Below are positions 34,283 through 44,128 of a stretch of 64,000 nt of DNA, piece by piece (position 1 is the first letter of the stretch; each line of letters starts with the position of its first letter). This stretch comes from Hydrangea macrophylla (taxonomy: Eukaryota; Streptophyta; Magnoliopsida; Cornales; Hydrangeaceae), in NCBI GenBank assembly GCA_033977485.1, contig CM066994.1, positions 47,765,155-47,829,154 on the forward strand, given 5' to 3'. The notes under the pieces are model-generated. The model was not told the origin of the DNA. It saw only the letters and a list, made by a program, of their open reading frames with translations, and searched no databases. A program made the position numbers and the translations under genes.

Positions 34283-35989
34283 TTAATCAAGATACTTATC
34301 ATAAAGTAACAACCAAAATTTTTGAGGATCTTCCCAGTGAAATAATTTTACAATGACAAGACTTTTGAGATCCTCATAAAAATGCAACTCCCCCCAACTA
34401 ATGTCAGGCTCAAGGTCAGAGGAGATGATGCAAAACCAATGGCTTCCAAAGTTATTGGGGACAGTTATAAGAGGAATACCACACTTTTTAGGAATTATAT
34501 GCAAGAAACGATCTTTGGTGTTGGTATTTCCTATAACAGCCTCTATTTTAATACTAAAAACAGGGGGAGGCCATGGTTCAATAAAAGGGGCAGGGTCGAA
34601 GTGATGTTCTAATGAAGCTTCACCACCCTCTGCTTGTCCTAGAACAGAATCTATGGAGATATAATCATAGGAATTGAATTTCTGTTCTATGCACATGGTT
34701 TTGGACTGGACTTGGATAAAGCTATCTATTTGGGCCTCAATGTCATAATCACTCAAGAAGGTCAAGCAGTCTAGAAGATTGCTAGCTTCTTGTTGAATTT
34801 TAAAATCATCTAAAGTGGGCCCAATATTTTCCAAGTCTTCTCTCAAAGAATTTTGAAAGTTAAAATTTTGTGAAGAACATGTGCTAGTATCCTTACCATC
34901 CTCTTCCACAACACATTCTGTTTGTTCACGAATGGGGTACACATAACATTCAAGCTCAGGACGAGAACTTTGATTGATAGCAAGGATAGGTGATGGGCAA
35001 CTTGGTGACACCACCTCTTCGGTCGAAAGAGGTGAGGGTTCATGAATATCAGATGAATCTAAATCGAATTTAGAAATTTCAATAACGACCTCCCTAGGGT
35101 CACTATCAAAGGTAGGGGTAGAGTCAACAGGGGACTCATCCTTTCCTAATTGCGTGCAATCACCTAAACTCTCATCATCTTTTAAGACCTCATTCTCATC
35201 CTCGCAACTCTCCTCACTATATGTGTCATCTATTGAAGTACTCTGGACAAAGAGATTGTGCAACTTTATCAAGGCAGTGAAGGAGTTGATGTCTGGGGTT
35301 GTATGTTGAGGAGAAGATGGTTCTACAACTTCATGCTCAATGGTTTGGTTTTGGAGTTCTTGTTGGGTTATCACTTTCTCAAATGAGTTGTTAACCTCAC
35401 TCGGTATGAACCCATCATTGTCCTCTAATTCCATTCCATTGTTAGTGTCTTGAAATTCAGGTTGTAGCGTTGAAGGACTGGTATAGTCTTCTAAAGGTTG
35501 GCTATCAAATGCTTGTTGATATCTAGCTCCTAATTTATCAATTGCACTCTCTAGCCTTTTCATTTCACTAAGCAGCAATTCTAACATACCATTATCCTCA
35601 ACTTGGTTATTCTCCTCATTATAACTATATGAAGTTTCACCCCATTGTTGTTGGTAATAGTCCCCTTCCCATTGTGTTTGTGTGCAAGACTCCCCAGGAG
35701 GAAAGTCTTGGTGCATTTGGTAATCGTGGGAACTACTACTATATCCTACACTATCATTTTGGTTATATCCCCATTGCGATTGATAGAACTCTCCAGGTGG
35801 AGGCTCTTGATACGTTTGATAACATGGGGGACTAACACGATGGTTTTCCCATTGTGGTGATTGGTAGCACTCAGGTTGATAATGTGCATCATATGTGGGT
35901 GCTTGCCAACTCGGGGTATAGTTCTCATTACCTAATGTGTACCCATTCGTGGTATTTGTGTTGTATGGAGGGTAATATGGATAAGACAT
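34283..35989 (-). CDS. 568-codon ORF of unknown function, unit 1
   Basis: It begins MSYPYYPPYN about 165 bp after the PBS, the position of gag. Residues 1-130 are rich in Tyr, Gln, Trp and Pro with repeated QxQW-type motifs (QSPQWE, YQSQWGY, QTQWEGDYY). A short coiled-coil-like segment (ELLLSEMKRLESAIDKL) follows at about residues 136-152, then a long acidic, Ser/Glu/Asp-rich part, and a Trp/Pro-rich C-terminus (FIEPWPPPVF, GSHWFCI, WGELHFYEDL). I do not recognise a domain. The composition suggests a disordered, gag-tail-like protein. The twin in unit 2 differs by a single residue (Trp versus Arg near the end), so intactness may reflect recent copying rather than selection. Confidence 0.65.
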   Translation of the reverse strand: MSYPYYPPYNTNTTNGYTLGNENYTPSWQAPTYDAHYQPECYQSPQWENHRVSPPCYQTYQEPPPGEFYQSQWGYNQNDSVGYSSSSHDYQMHQDFPPGESCTQTQWEGDYYQQQWGETSYSYNEENNQVEDNGMLELLLSEMKRLESAIDKLGARYQQAFDSQPLEDYTSPSTLQPEFQDTNNGMELEDNDGFIPSEVNNSFEKVITQQELQNQTIEHEVVEPSSPQHTTPDINSFTALIKLHNLFVQSTSIDDTYSEESCEDENEVLKDDESLGDCTQLGKDESPVDSTPTFDSDPREVVIEISKFDLDSSDIHEPSPLSTEEVVSPSCPSPILAINQSSRPELECYVYPIREQTECVVEEDGKDTSTCSSQNFNFQNSLREDLENIGPTLDDFKIQQEASNLLDCLTFLSDYDIEAQIDSFIQVQSKTMCIEQKFNSYDYISIDSVLGQAEGGEASLEHHFDPAPFIEPWPPPVFSIKIEAVIGNTNTKDRFLHIIPKKCGIPLITVPNNFGSHWFCIISSDLEPDISWGELHFYEDLKSLVIVKLFHWEDPQKFWLLLYDKYLD

Positions 35990-36047
35990 GTTTACCCAAA
36001 ATATTTAAACAAAAGAATTTTTTTTTTCTTGTGAGAGAAAAAGTCCA

Positions 36048-36096
<49 letters not shown>

Positions 36097-36176
36097 AAAA
36101 GAAAAAAAAAAAAAAATGGAAATAACTTAGTAAAATCCTAACCTAGTTGCCTTCCCCGGCAACGGCGCCAAAAACT
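35990..36176 (-). other. Unit 1 leader with PBS and poly-A tract
   Basis: PBS TGGCGCCGTTGCCGGGG (36170-36154, minus) matches the 3' end of tRNA-Asp. Between it and the ORF the transcript would have a run of 41 A (36092-36052). Confidence 0.85.
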
Positions 36177-37847
36177 TGACACGAGAAAAATCTTGTGCGC
36201 TCTTGTGCAACACCCAAGTGTAGGTGATCGTGCAAGTAATATAGTACTGGAAGTCCAAGTCGATCCCACAGGGAAGGAATAGGAAGAATGTCTACTAAGC
36301 TACAACCTAAAGAAAAGAAAATAAGAATGTAGGAGTGAAGGTGTACTAACAAATCCTAATTAATTAAATTAAACTAAATAATAAACTAAACATAAAGAAA
36401 CATAGCTAATTAAATAAATAAACTAAAGGTGTTGGAAATACGTGAATTCACATTAATCCTAACCATCTACCATGCATACTCATTAACGTTCGATGGAGTT
36501 CATTCCTCTTCAGCATTCCGTATTTTTCTAAAGATAAAGAATCAATAGCCCTTTCATGACCGGGACTACATCATCACAGTTGATTTAAAATACTTGGAAG
36601 ACGGTTTAAAACAATGGTAATTACTTGCACTCTAAATGGTGTTAGCATTCAAAGTGGTTTTCAAAAGTCATTGAAGAAAAGGCCTTAAGGCTTTAAGTTC
36701 TAAAAACTGTTGTGACAAACTGAGCTTATTGGGACAATTTGATTACAGATTTCTAAAACAGAAAGTCATGGAATACTTAAAAGAATCATCTCAAGATTTA
36801 ACATGTTCGATCGATCGAAGCGCTCTCGATCGATCGGACAGTCATCCTTCAATCGATCGAAATGCCTTCGATCGCTTGACTATGGCTCGGGTTCGATCGA
36901 TCGAACTGTCTTCGATCAATCGAGCCCAAGGTTTCTAAAGGTTGCATGGCAGAGGTTGGGAATCAATGTTTCATCACATATTCCCAACGTCTAAACTACG
37001 GAAACATAATAAAACTATTACAGAAATAGTAAAACAAGACAATCATCAACATCTAAACTAATAAACAATCAAACAGAGGGAAAGGAGAAGAAAAACCTGT
37101 AAATAATCTGAAATAAACTTGTAAATAACTTGGAATACAGTTGAATCATCAATAATCTTCAATGAATCAATGGAAAAGATGAAAAATAACATGAATCTAA
37201 CCTAAACTACTCCTAATCTAACCCTAAAACTACCCTAAACTGCTGTTTTTCGTGTTCTGGAGCGTCCCCCCTTCGTCTGGCGTCAAAACGACGTATATAT
37301 AGGTTTCCCACAGAGTTTACGCAACTTTTGGGTGAAAATAAGGTTCGATCGATCGAGCTCAGTTCGATCGATCGAAGGTTCGATCGATTGAACCCTTCTT
37401 CAATCGCTTGAACTCTCTGATTTTGACAGCTCTGCACCCCGATGGTAGAATGGCCATAACTTTTTACTCGGACCTCGGATTGACCTCCCGTTTGCGGCCA
37501 CGTGACCGTAACTCAAAGATCTACATTTTATATCTCTGGGAAAATCTTCCAAATCTGAAGTCATCATTGTCAAAATTGGCGTTTTCCCAGCTGCTTCTGT
37601 TGTTCTCTTCACCAGAATCACTTTCTATGCAATGTTTGCTTTCCATGACCTGTAAAATAGTGTAAAAACACATGTTTAAGTCTCAACATCATAGAAAACA
37701 CTTAATCATTGATATGCTTCTAAATCTAGGGACTTGGGGATAAAAGTATGCATAAAAGACCGTATAATACACTATAAACATGCACTTTTCACCTCGAATT
37801 ACAGACCGTATAATACACTATAAACATGCACTTTTCACCTCGAATCA
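36177..37847 (-). repeat. LTR C, with a 46-bp terminal duplication
   Basis: 1625 bp up to 37801, where the terminal TCA is changed to TTA. The last 46 bp are then repeated (37804-37847 region), this time with the correct CGAATCA end. It shares two variants with LTR F (CCAAGTCGAT and GTGAATTCAC), which tie unit 1 to unit 2. Confidence 0.82.
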
Positions 37848-38819
37848 CACCTATCAATTTTTGTTTAGCAACTGGAATGTAATCCTTGACAATTTGTTTT
37901 TAGTTTTAGTTTTAGTCTTAGTTTTGGTTTTCGAGTTCAATAAGGTTTTAACCACAGTTGGGGATGATAATGGTGCAATTTGGATGCAATAATAAAGTTT
38001 TATTTTTATATATAAATTGCGATTTTCTATTCTGGGGATGAATTTCTGTCATACATGCTTGTTCTTCACCTGTTATTTCAGTCTATCTGCATGTCCAGAT
38101 TTGTTTATGATAGTTGGGGGTGATGTAGTTCATATCCCATTGAATTCTGGAGTTCTTGTGTTCGTTCGATCGAACCCAGTTCGATCGATCGAAACCTGAA
38201 TGTTCAAGCGCTTGTAGTTTATGATCAATCGATTGAGGAATTTGTGTTCGATCGATCGAACATTCTTCGATCGATCGAACGAGGCATTTAAACGAGGCGT
38301 CTTCAGGACATTTCTTCATTTCCCTCATTCTCACCCTCAATCGCTCGAAGACAGGGAGAGGGCGACTCGGCATATTTTAGTTTCTGGCATCCCAAAAGGG
38401 AGCCCTGATCAATCCTCTGATCCCCCTCATCTTCATCTCATCATCTCTCCATCCCCACAGCGGGTTATTTACCGAGGTAGGCCCCACTCATTTGTGTTTT
38501 TCTTTTCTTTCTGGTTGTGTTAGAAAATCCCAAGGGGGTGTCCCCTTGGTCTTAGGATTGTCTTTTGATTAGTGTAACTTAGGTTTTCTTTTCGTTTCTG
38601 CGATTACTGGACACCGCTGTGTTCGATCGCTCGAACTGGTTTCGAGCGATCGAAGGGGAGATGTTCGATCGATCGAACAATTTTCAAGCGATCGAAGTCT
38701 ACTCCAGTTCGATCGATCGAACTCAGTTCAATCGATCGAACTCCAGCAGTGTTTGTTTTGTTTCTTTTTCTTCCTATTCTTATCTGTATCTTGTGTGGTC
38801 TTATTTTCAGGACTGCAAG
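37848..38819 (+). other. Element D leader with two palindrome clusters
   Basis: No coding content. Palindromes related to TTCGATCGATCGAA lie at about 38163-38282 and 38620-38740. A sequence resembling a 3' splice site (TTATTTTCAG, about 38801-38811) lies just before the ORF. Confidence 0.6.
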
Positions 38820-40229
38820 ATGAATCCAGTGACGGGCTATCATAAGTCCAAGCCCCTCGACCGTACTATTCCAGATCCGGTACCCGCACACGGGTTCCGG
38901 AATAACGAGGATAGGGTTTGGTTCGAGCGGTACTTCCAGACTCGGATGGTCATGATTGAGAGACCTATTGAGCACATATGGACTGAGAGCCCATGGTTCC
39001 TCACACGGATCCGGGCTATGCCTCACTGGTTCGATCTCCTGTCGTTGGCCAAGAGGGTCAACCTATCCTGGATTAGAGGTGCATGTGCGACGATGATCAG
39101 CGACCCGTTTACACCATTCACCTATCATGCCTTCTTTCAGAGCCGGTCGTTCATCATCAGTCCCGCCACCGTTTCTGCCGCGTTGGGGGTACCAGAGGTA
39201 CCTGATTATGTTTGCCCCCACCGGCCTGATGCACCAGTGACCCCACCGTCTGCTATTATTCGAGAGCTCACTGGAGGTGCCGTTCCGTCTTGGGATGGCG
39301 ATGCTTTGATCGAGGACCACTTTCTCACCGACGACTACCACATGCTTCATTTGGTCCTCAGCAATTGCCTCCTAGTGACGTCCTATAGAGAGAAGATCGC
39401 GGCTTGGTATGCGCGAGTCTTATATGCTGTGGGGACGGGTCAGCCTGTTTGTATACCACGCCTATACATTGACTTTATGGTACACCCCACCCGTTATATC
39501 TCATCCAGGAAGCACCTGAAGGGTGCTTGGGCCATTCAGAGGGTCATGGCTGATGCCGGGTTCCTCGAGCTCGCTGGAGATGATATCCGTCCTTCTCCCC
39601 GCCGATTTAGCGAGGCGGCTGCTCGCCGCTCCGACGCTCAGAAGAGGAAGCGCAAGGGGAAAGGGACAGCGAGGGTGAGGGGGAGGAAGAAGAGGCGTGG
39701 CGGTACAGACACGGAGGCCGGAGCTTCAGGGACACCCACCGAGGTGGAGGAGCTTGATTCGGATGATGAGGATGATCCAGTTGCTGCGGTTCAGCAGTTT
39801 GAGCTGCGACAGCGGTCGCAGTCTCGTGCCCAGGGAGAGTCTTCTTCTTCTGTGCCTCTCCCGACAGTTCGTGAGCTATTATTGGAGGAGAGAGAGGCCA
39901 GGATTAGACTCGAGGGCAGGATTGACCATCTCCAGACTCTACTGGAGTCCATTTTGATTCAGATAGGGGTTGATCAGGCTGTTCACTCTGCTCACCATCC
40001 CACGGCCACCCCATCTGCTCCGCCTGCTGCTGATCCGTCACATGTTTCTACTCCTACGGATCCACCACTTACTGATCCACCATCTGCTGCCCCAGCTGCT
40101 GAGGCTACTGATCCGGTTTCGACCGCTGCTTCCGAGCCATCTACTACTCCTACTACTACTGTATTGCCGCCTGCTCCTATCGACATCCCTTCTGATATAG
40201 CCGATGATACGCCATCTGGGGTCGATTAG
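38820..40229 (+). CDS. 469-codon ORF, putative plant transposon protein domain
   Basis: I start at the ATG at 38820 (MNPVTGYHKS); an upstream in-frame ATG only translates palindromes. Residues about 30-260 (WFERYFQTRM, FFQSRSFIISPATVSAALGVPE, IIRELTGGAV, YTRYISSR-like HPTRYISSRKHLKGAW) resemble the putative plant transposon protein domain found in Athila-type elements. A basic stretch at about 277-298 (KRKRKGKGTARVRGRKKRR) looks like a nuclear localisation signal. An acidic patch (ELDSDDEDD), a predicted coiled coil (about residues 347-380, LLLEEREARIRLEGRIDHL) and a Pro/Ala/Thr-rich tail follow. The frame is open throughout. The domain call is by recalled similarity. Confidence 0.65.
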   Translation: MNPVTGYHKSKPLDRTIPDPVPAHGFRNNEDRVWFERYFQTRMVMIERPIEHIWTESPWFLTRIRAMPHWFDLLSLAKRVNLSWIRGACATMISDPFTPFTYHAFFQSRSFIISPATVSAALGVPEVPDYVCPHRPDAPVTPPSAIIRELTGGAVPSWDGDALIEDHFLTDDYHMLHLVLSNCLLVTSYREKIAAWYARVLYAVGTGQPVCIPRLYIDFMVHPTRYISSRKHLKGAWAIQRVMADAGFLELAGDDIRPSPRRFSEAAARRSDAQKRKRKGKGTARVRGRKKRRGGTDTEAGASGTPTEVEELDSDDEDDPVAAVQQFELRQRSQSRAQGESSSSVPLPTVRELLLEEREARIRLEGRIDHLQTLLESILIQIGVDQAVHSAHHPTATPSAPPAADPSHVSTPTDPPLTDPPSAAPAAEATDPVSTAASEPSTTPTTTVLPPAPIDIPSDIADDTPSGVD

Positions 40230-42325
40230 TTTTAGTCGGGGAGGTGGCATTTATGTATTTTTGGTTGGTTGTATATGTTGGTGGTTTTTGGGTGTAATAT
40301 TTGGTTAGTTGGTATTGTATGGACAGTATTTATCACTGCTTGTATTTTTTTTATTCTGTTCATATTCCAGTGGTTTCGATTGATTGGATCATGGTTTTAT
40401 TGTATTATTGTTATCTTTTGATCCTGTCTGTTTTGGAGATTGTGTTCTACTTTTCTATGCTAGGTTGCTTTGCTTGCGATCATCATTTGCTCTATACAGG
40501 TGATACCCATCTCTTTTATTTATTGAAAATCAACTTCTGAGGACTTTGTTGTTTTCAGTTGGGGGTAGGAGACAATAGATAGGTATACACCCGTAATAAT
40601 CAGGTTTTGCACTTAGATATGTTTTAAATTTAATGAGAACACAGTCTGTTAAAATTTGAAAAAAATTTTAATTGAATAGTATTGATAGAATAACTCTGAA
40701 TAACCTTTCCTGCTTGTTAATTAGACAATGATACATTTGTAGTATTCTTATCTTTTTATGGATTAAATCCACGCGGTTTTTCTGTATCATTGAAATGAAT
40801 TGCATCTGTAAAGCTATTATGTACCCAACACTTTTGTGCACTAATTGGCAACTATGTAGAAAATCTGAAAATGGAGTTAAAATGAATATTGTGCGAAAAA
40901 GAACAAGTAGTGGAAGCTAATAACCCTTTGTGAGCTTTTGAGCCAATCTTCATTTCTGAGGGGATTCTCATACATTGTCGAATGTTTTTTCTTGCATATA
41001 CTTGGTAAATTCGTTGTTAAGTCTCAGTTTTCTTTAAAGTTTTGACTGCTTGTTAGAGGAGAACGTTCAGGATTTACCAATTAAACTCGATGAACACTTA
41101 AGTGCTAAAAATTGAAAGTTGAGAAAATGATTCAAGCCATCGTTTACCCATTCCTTTACCTAATATAGCTCACCCTCATTCATTGAATCGTTTCACCCCT
41201 GATCCCACCTCAAATAAATATTTCCAATGAAATCACAAGAATCCAAATCCTTGATCTATACCTTGACCTCATTGAACTGTTTGATAAATTTATTGAGAAT
41301 GAGTCATCAAAGTATGTGAAATGGTAGGAAGTTGTTGTGGGATATTCCAGGTTAAAAAAAAAAAAAAAAAAAATGATGATGAATGAAGGAGTTATACAAA
41401 AAAAAAAAAAAAAAAAAAATATATGAAATGAATGGGAGATTGGGTGGAGAAAAGAATAAATAATAAAAAGAGAAGAAATTCCATCACATACTAAAAAGCA
41501 CACTCTTCTTTACAACACCCCCACCTACTAAATAAAAGCCATACTTCAAAGTCTTGAAGATTCTCAATAATTGATTTGAACATGAAAGTGTGAGTTGAGT
41601 TGTCCACGGTATTTCGCTCCTCTAGTAAGTAGTATTCCATTCATGAGACTATACACTCTTAAATGTTCGTTTTTCATAGAGTCCAGTATGAAAGCATTAG
41701 CACTTAGAATATCATTCTTATCAAAGCTTTCATACGATGTGCGATCATTGTAAAGCAAGTTTCTGAGAGACTTTCTTTTTGAGTGTGACCAATGTGAGAA
41801 TTGAGCTAAAACTGCAAGTTTCCAAAGTACAATAATCTAGATAACTCTTAATAAGGGTTGGACGCATGGTTGTTAATTCCACACACACACGGGTGCATGA
41901 TGGTAATACATTTGTATATTTTACTTGGTGATATGGGAGAGCATGTGGATCTTTTTCATGGGTTGATAGAGGATATTATATTATTGTAGAGTTGAATTAA
42001 TAGCTTAATGGAAGGGGAAATTCTACAAGTTGTTCTAAATCTTTTTTTGAGCTAAAAATTGGAATTTTGTGGGTACATTCACTGCAAACCCTCACGAGAC
42101 AACACTCGTCCACTAGGGGGAACCTAGGGGTTTAACGGCTTGTTGCATTCGCTAAATGCAACCGCGATTCCTGCGAAAGTGAGTTAGGATTTTTCTCTCT
42201 ATCTTAGTTTAGGTTGTTTTTAGTTTTTCTTCGTTTCTTAGTCGTGGTAGTATTAGTTTAGGTTTCTTTATTTTATTTTTATTTTCGCTTTATCGCTAGG
42301 GACTAGCAATAAACTAGTTGGGGGT
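40230..42325 (+). other. Element D 3' noncoding region and polypurine tract
   Basis: AT-rich with two poly-A runs (about 41354-41373 and 41398-41419). Blocks such as GAACGTTCAGGATTTACCA, CCACGGTATTTCGCTC and CACGAGACAACACTCG recur, reversed, in units 1-4. It ends at AGTTGGGGGT before LTR D. Confidence 0.7.
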
Positions 42326-43964
42326 TGTGCAAAGCGGGGGTTTTTGTAAAATACAACCGCGCTAAAGGAAAGAATTGTATTAATTTTTATCACAACTTCC
42401 CATGTTATCCGCAATTTGCATTACAAGGCTAATTTCTATACAATATGATTAATCTATGATAAGTTGTATTGTTTTAGCTGTTGCTTGTGCAGATTACTGC
42501 TGTGTGGACTGAACAGATGAACATCAGAATAAATGGAATGCTGGAATGCAAACAAAAGAAGTCAAAGCTGAAAAGTGAAGTTCGATCGCTCTAAGAAGGT
42601 TCGATCGATCGAGCGTTCGATCGCTCGACGAGAGTAGAAGCGCTTGAAGATCAAGGGTTCGATCGATCGAGAGCCGTTCGATCGATCGAACGGGGTATTT
42701 CCAGAAACATTTGCGTGCGCAGCAGAATGCGGATTTTAACCCTAGTGCATTAGGTTTTCTATTTATATGCGTTTTGTAGACGTCCATAAGGACGCCCACT
42801 TTTACATTTTAACAGTTTAGAAGGAGAGATAGAGAGTTTGTTTGGTTTTTGTAGGTTTTCATTGAATTTTCATATTGTGGATTGGATTTCTCAAAGTTTA
42901 TACAAGTATCTTCTGTTCCAGGTTATTCATATATTGTTATTTACATTCTGCACTTCGTAGGCATAGTTTAATCGCTTGTTATACAGTGTTGCATGCTAGA
43001 TAGTTATAAAACCATAGATTTTATAGTTTTCATGAATAACTCACAACCAAACATGGTATTAAAGTTTTCTTACGTTAAAAATCAATCCTCGACACTCCAG
43101 ACGATGTCTGAGTAGTCCCAGGTTGGGAGATCACGATGAAACAGTGATCTCCAGCCTCTGCCATGCAGCAGAATAATCGCTGTGTTCGATCGATCGAAGT
43201 TAGTTCGATCGATCGAACCAGAGACAGTCAAGCGATCGAATTCAGTTCGATCGATTGAGGGATGAAGGTCTTCGATCGATCGAAGGCGCGTCGATCGATC
43301 GAACTCTCGGATTCTTGAGGATGTTCCCTGCAGTATTCCAGGACTTTTTGTTTTAGGACTTGTTATCATTCTGTCCCAAATAAATGCTCAGTCTGTCAAA
43401 ACAGTTTTAAAACTAAGGCCCTAAGGCATTTTCTTTCAATACATTTTGCAAACCATCTTCAATGCTAACACCATTGAGGATGCGAGTCTTAACTATTGAA
43501 TTAAACCGCTTTTGTGTATTTCAATTAAACTGTGATGATATGGTCCCGGTCATGAAAGGGCAATAGAATCTTTATTTCTTTTGAGGAATACGGAAAACTG
43601 TAGGTAATATACTCCATTGTGCTTTAAGGTAAATGCATGGTAGATGGCTAGGTTACTGCGGATTCGTGTAATCCCAACACTTTCTTTTTAAAGTTAAACT
43701 CCTTAATTCTAAGTACTGTTTAATTAGCTAGTTAGATTGTTTAGTTAATTTTAATTACTTTCATTAGTAATCCTAGTTTGTGGAACTTCGTGTTCTGCAC
43801 CTTCATTCAAACTTAGTTATTTTATTTTGTTTTCTTTAGAGGTTAGTCTAATTCGATAGGTCAACACCTTCCCTGTGGGATCGACCTGGTCTTACCAGAT
43901 ATTACTTGCACGTCTACCTACACTTGGGTACTGCACAAGAGCGCACAAGAAAATTCTCGTGTCA
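42326..43964 (+). repeat. LTR D (plus), diverged subfamily
   Basis: 1639 bp, TGTGCAAAGC to CGTGTCA, followed by spacer and PBS TGGCGCCGTTGCCGGGG (43971-43987). It has a palindrome cluster at 42583-42692, TATA box CTATTTATATG at about 42758, and a second cluster at 43184-43306. Because a PBS follows, it once was a 5' or middle LTR as well as having a polypurine tract before it. Confidence 0.8.
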
Positions 43965-44128
43965 AGTTTTTGGCGCCGTTGCCGGGGGGTGTGATTCGAG
44001 GTGTGATTCGAGGAGCGAAATATCTTGTGCGCTCTTGTGCCAAAAACTTTTCAACGGCGCCAAAAAAATGGAAATAACTTAGTAAAATCCTAACCTAGTT
44101 GCCTTCCCCGGCAACGGCGCCAAAAACT
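43965..44128. other. Scrambled junction of PBS, LTR ends and leader pieces
   Basis: In 164 bp: plus PBS; GGTGTGATTCGAGG twice (polypurine/LTR start of the A type); a piece of LTR end (CTTGTGCGCTCTTGTGC); a partial minus PBS (about 44052-44064); leader text; and a complete minus PBS (44122-44106) before LTR E. Confidence 0.75.

Larger units (their letters stand above)
30673..37801 (-). mobile_element. Athila-like low-coding element, unit 1 (LTR B to LTR C)
   Basis: On the minus strand: 5' LTR C (36177-37801), PBS for tRNA-Asp (36170-36154), poly-A leader, one 568-codon ORF, about 2 kb noncoding, polypurine tract and 3' LTR B (30673-32297). There is no RT, RNase H or integrase, so it would need enzymes in trans. 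The tRNA-Asp primer and the general LTR/PBS layout point to the Athila branch; that placement is an inference. Confidence 0.8.
37848..43964 (+). mobile_element. Related plus-strand low-coding element (element D)
   Basis: Plus-strand internal region with one ORF (38820-40229), a long 3' noncoding part, polypurine tract AGTTGGGGGT (42316-42325) and LTR D. The 3' noncoding part is homologous to that of the minus-strand units, and LTR D has a diverged U3 but a related U5. Its 5' LTR is not certain: LTR A, separated by unit 1, is a candidate, but the two LTRs differ clearly. Confidence 0.6.

Noticed and set aside
30673..37801. Unit 1 as a simple insertion into a plus-strand element made of LTR A and element D
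   Set aside because: No target-site duplication flanks it, the left border carries a PBS remnant, and LTR A and LTR D belong to different subfamilies. A rearrangement is more likely, though not proven.
38619..38819. Upstream in-frame extension of the 469-codon ORF
   Set aside because: This part translates palindromic motifs (repeated FDRSN/IDRT) and lies before a likely splice-acceptor site; the ATG at 38820 is a better start.
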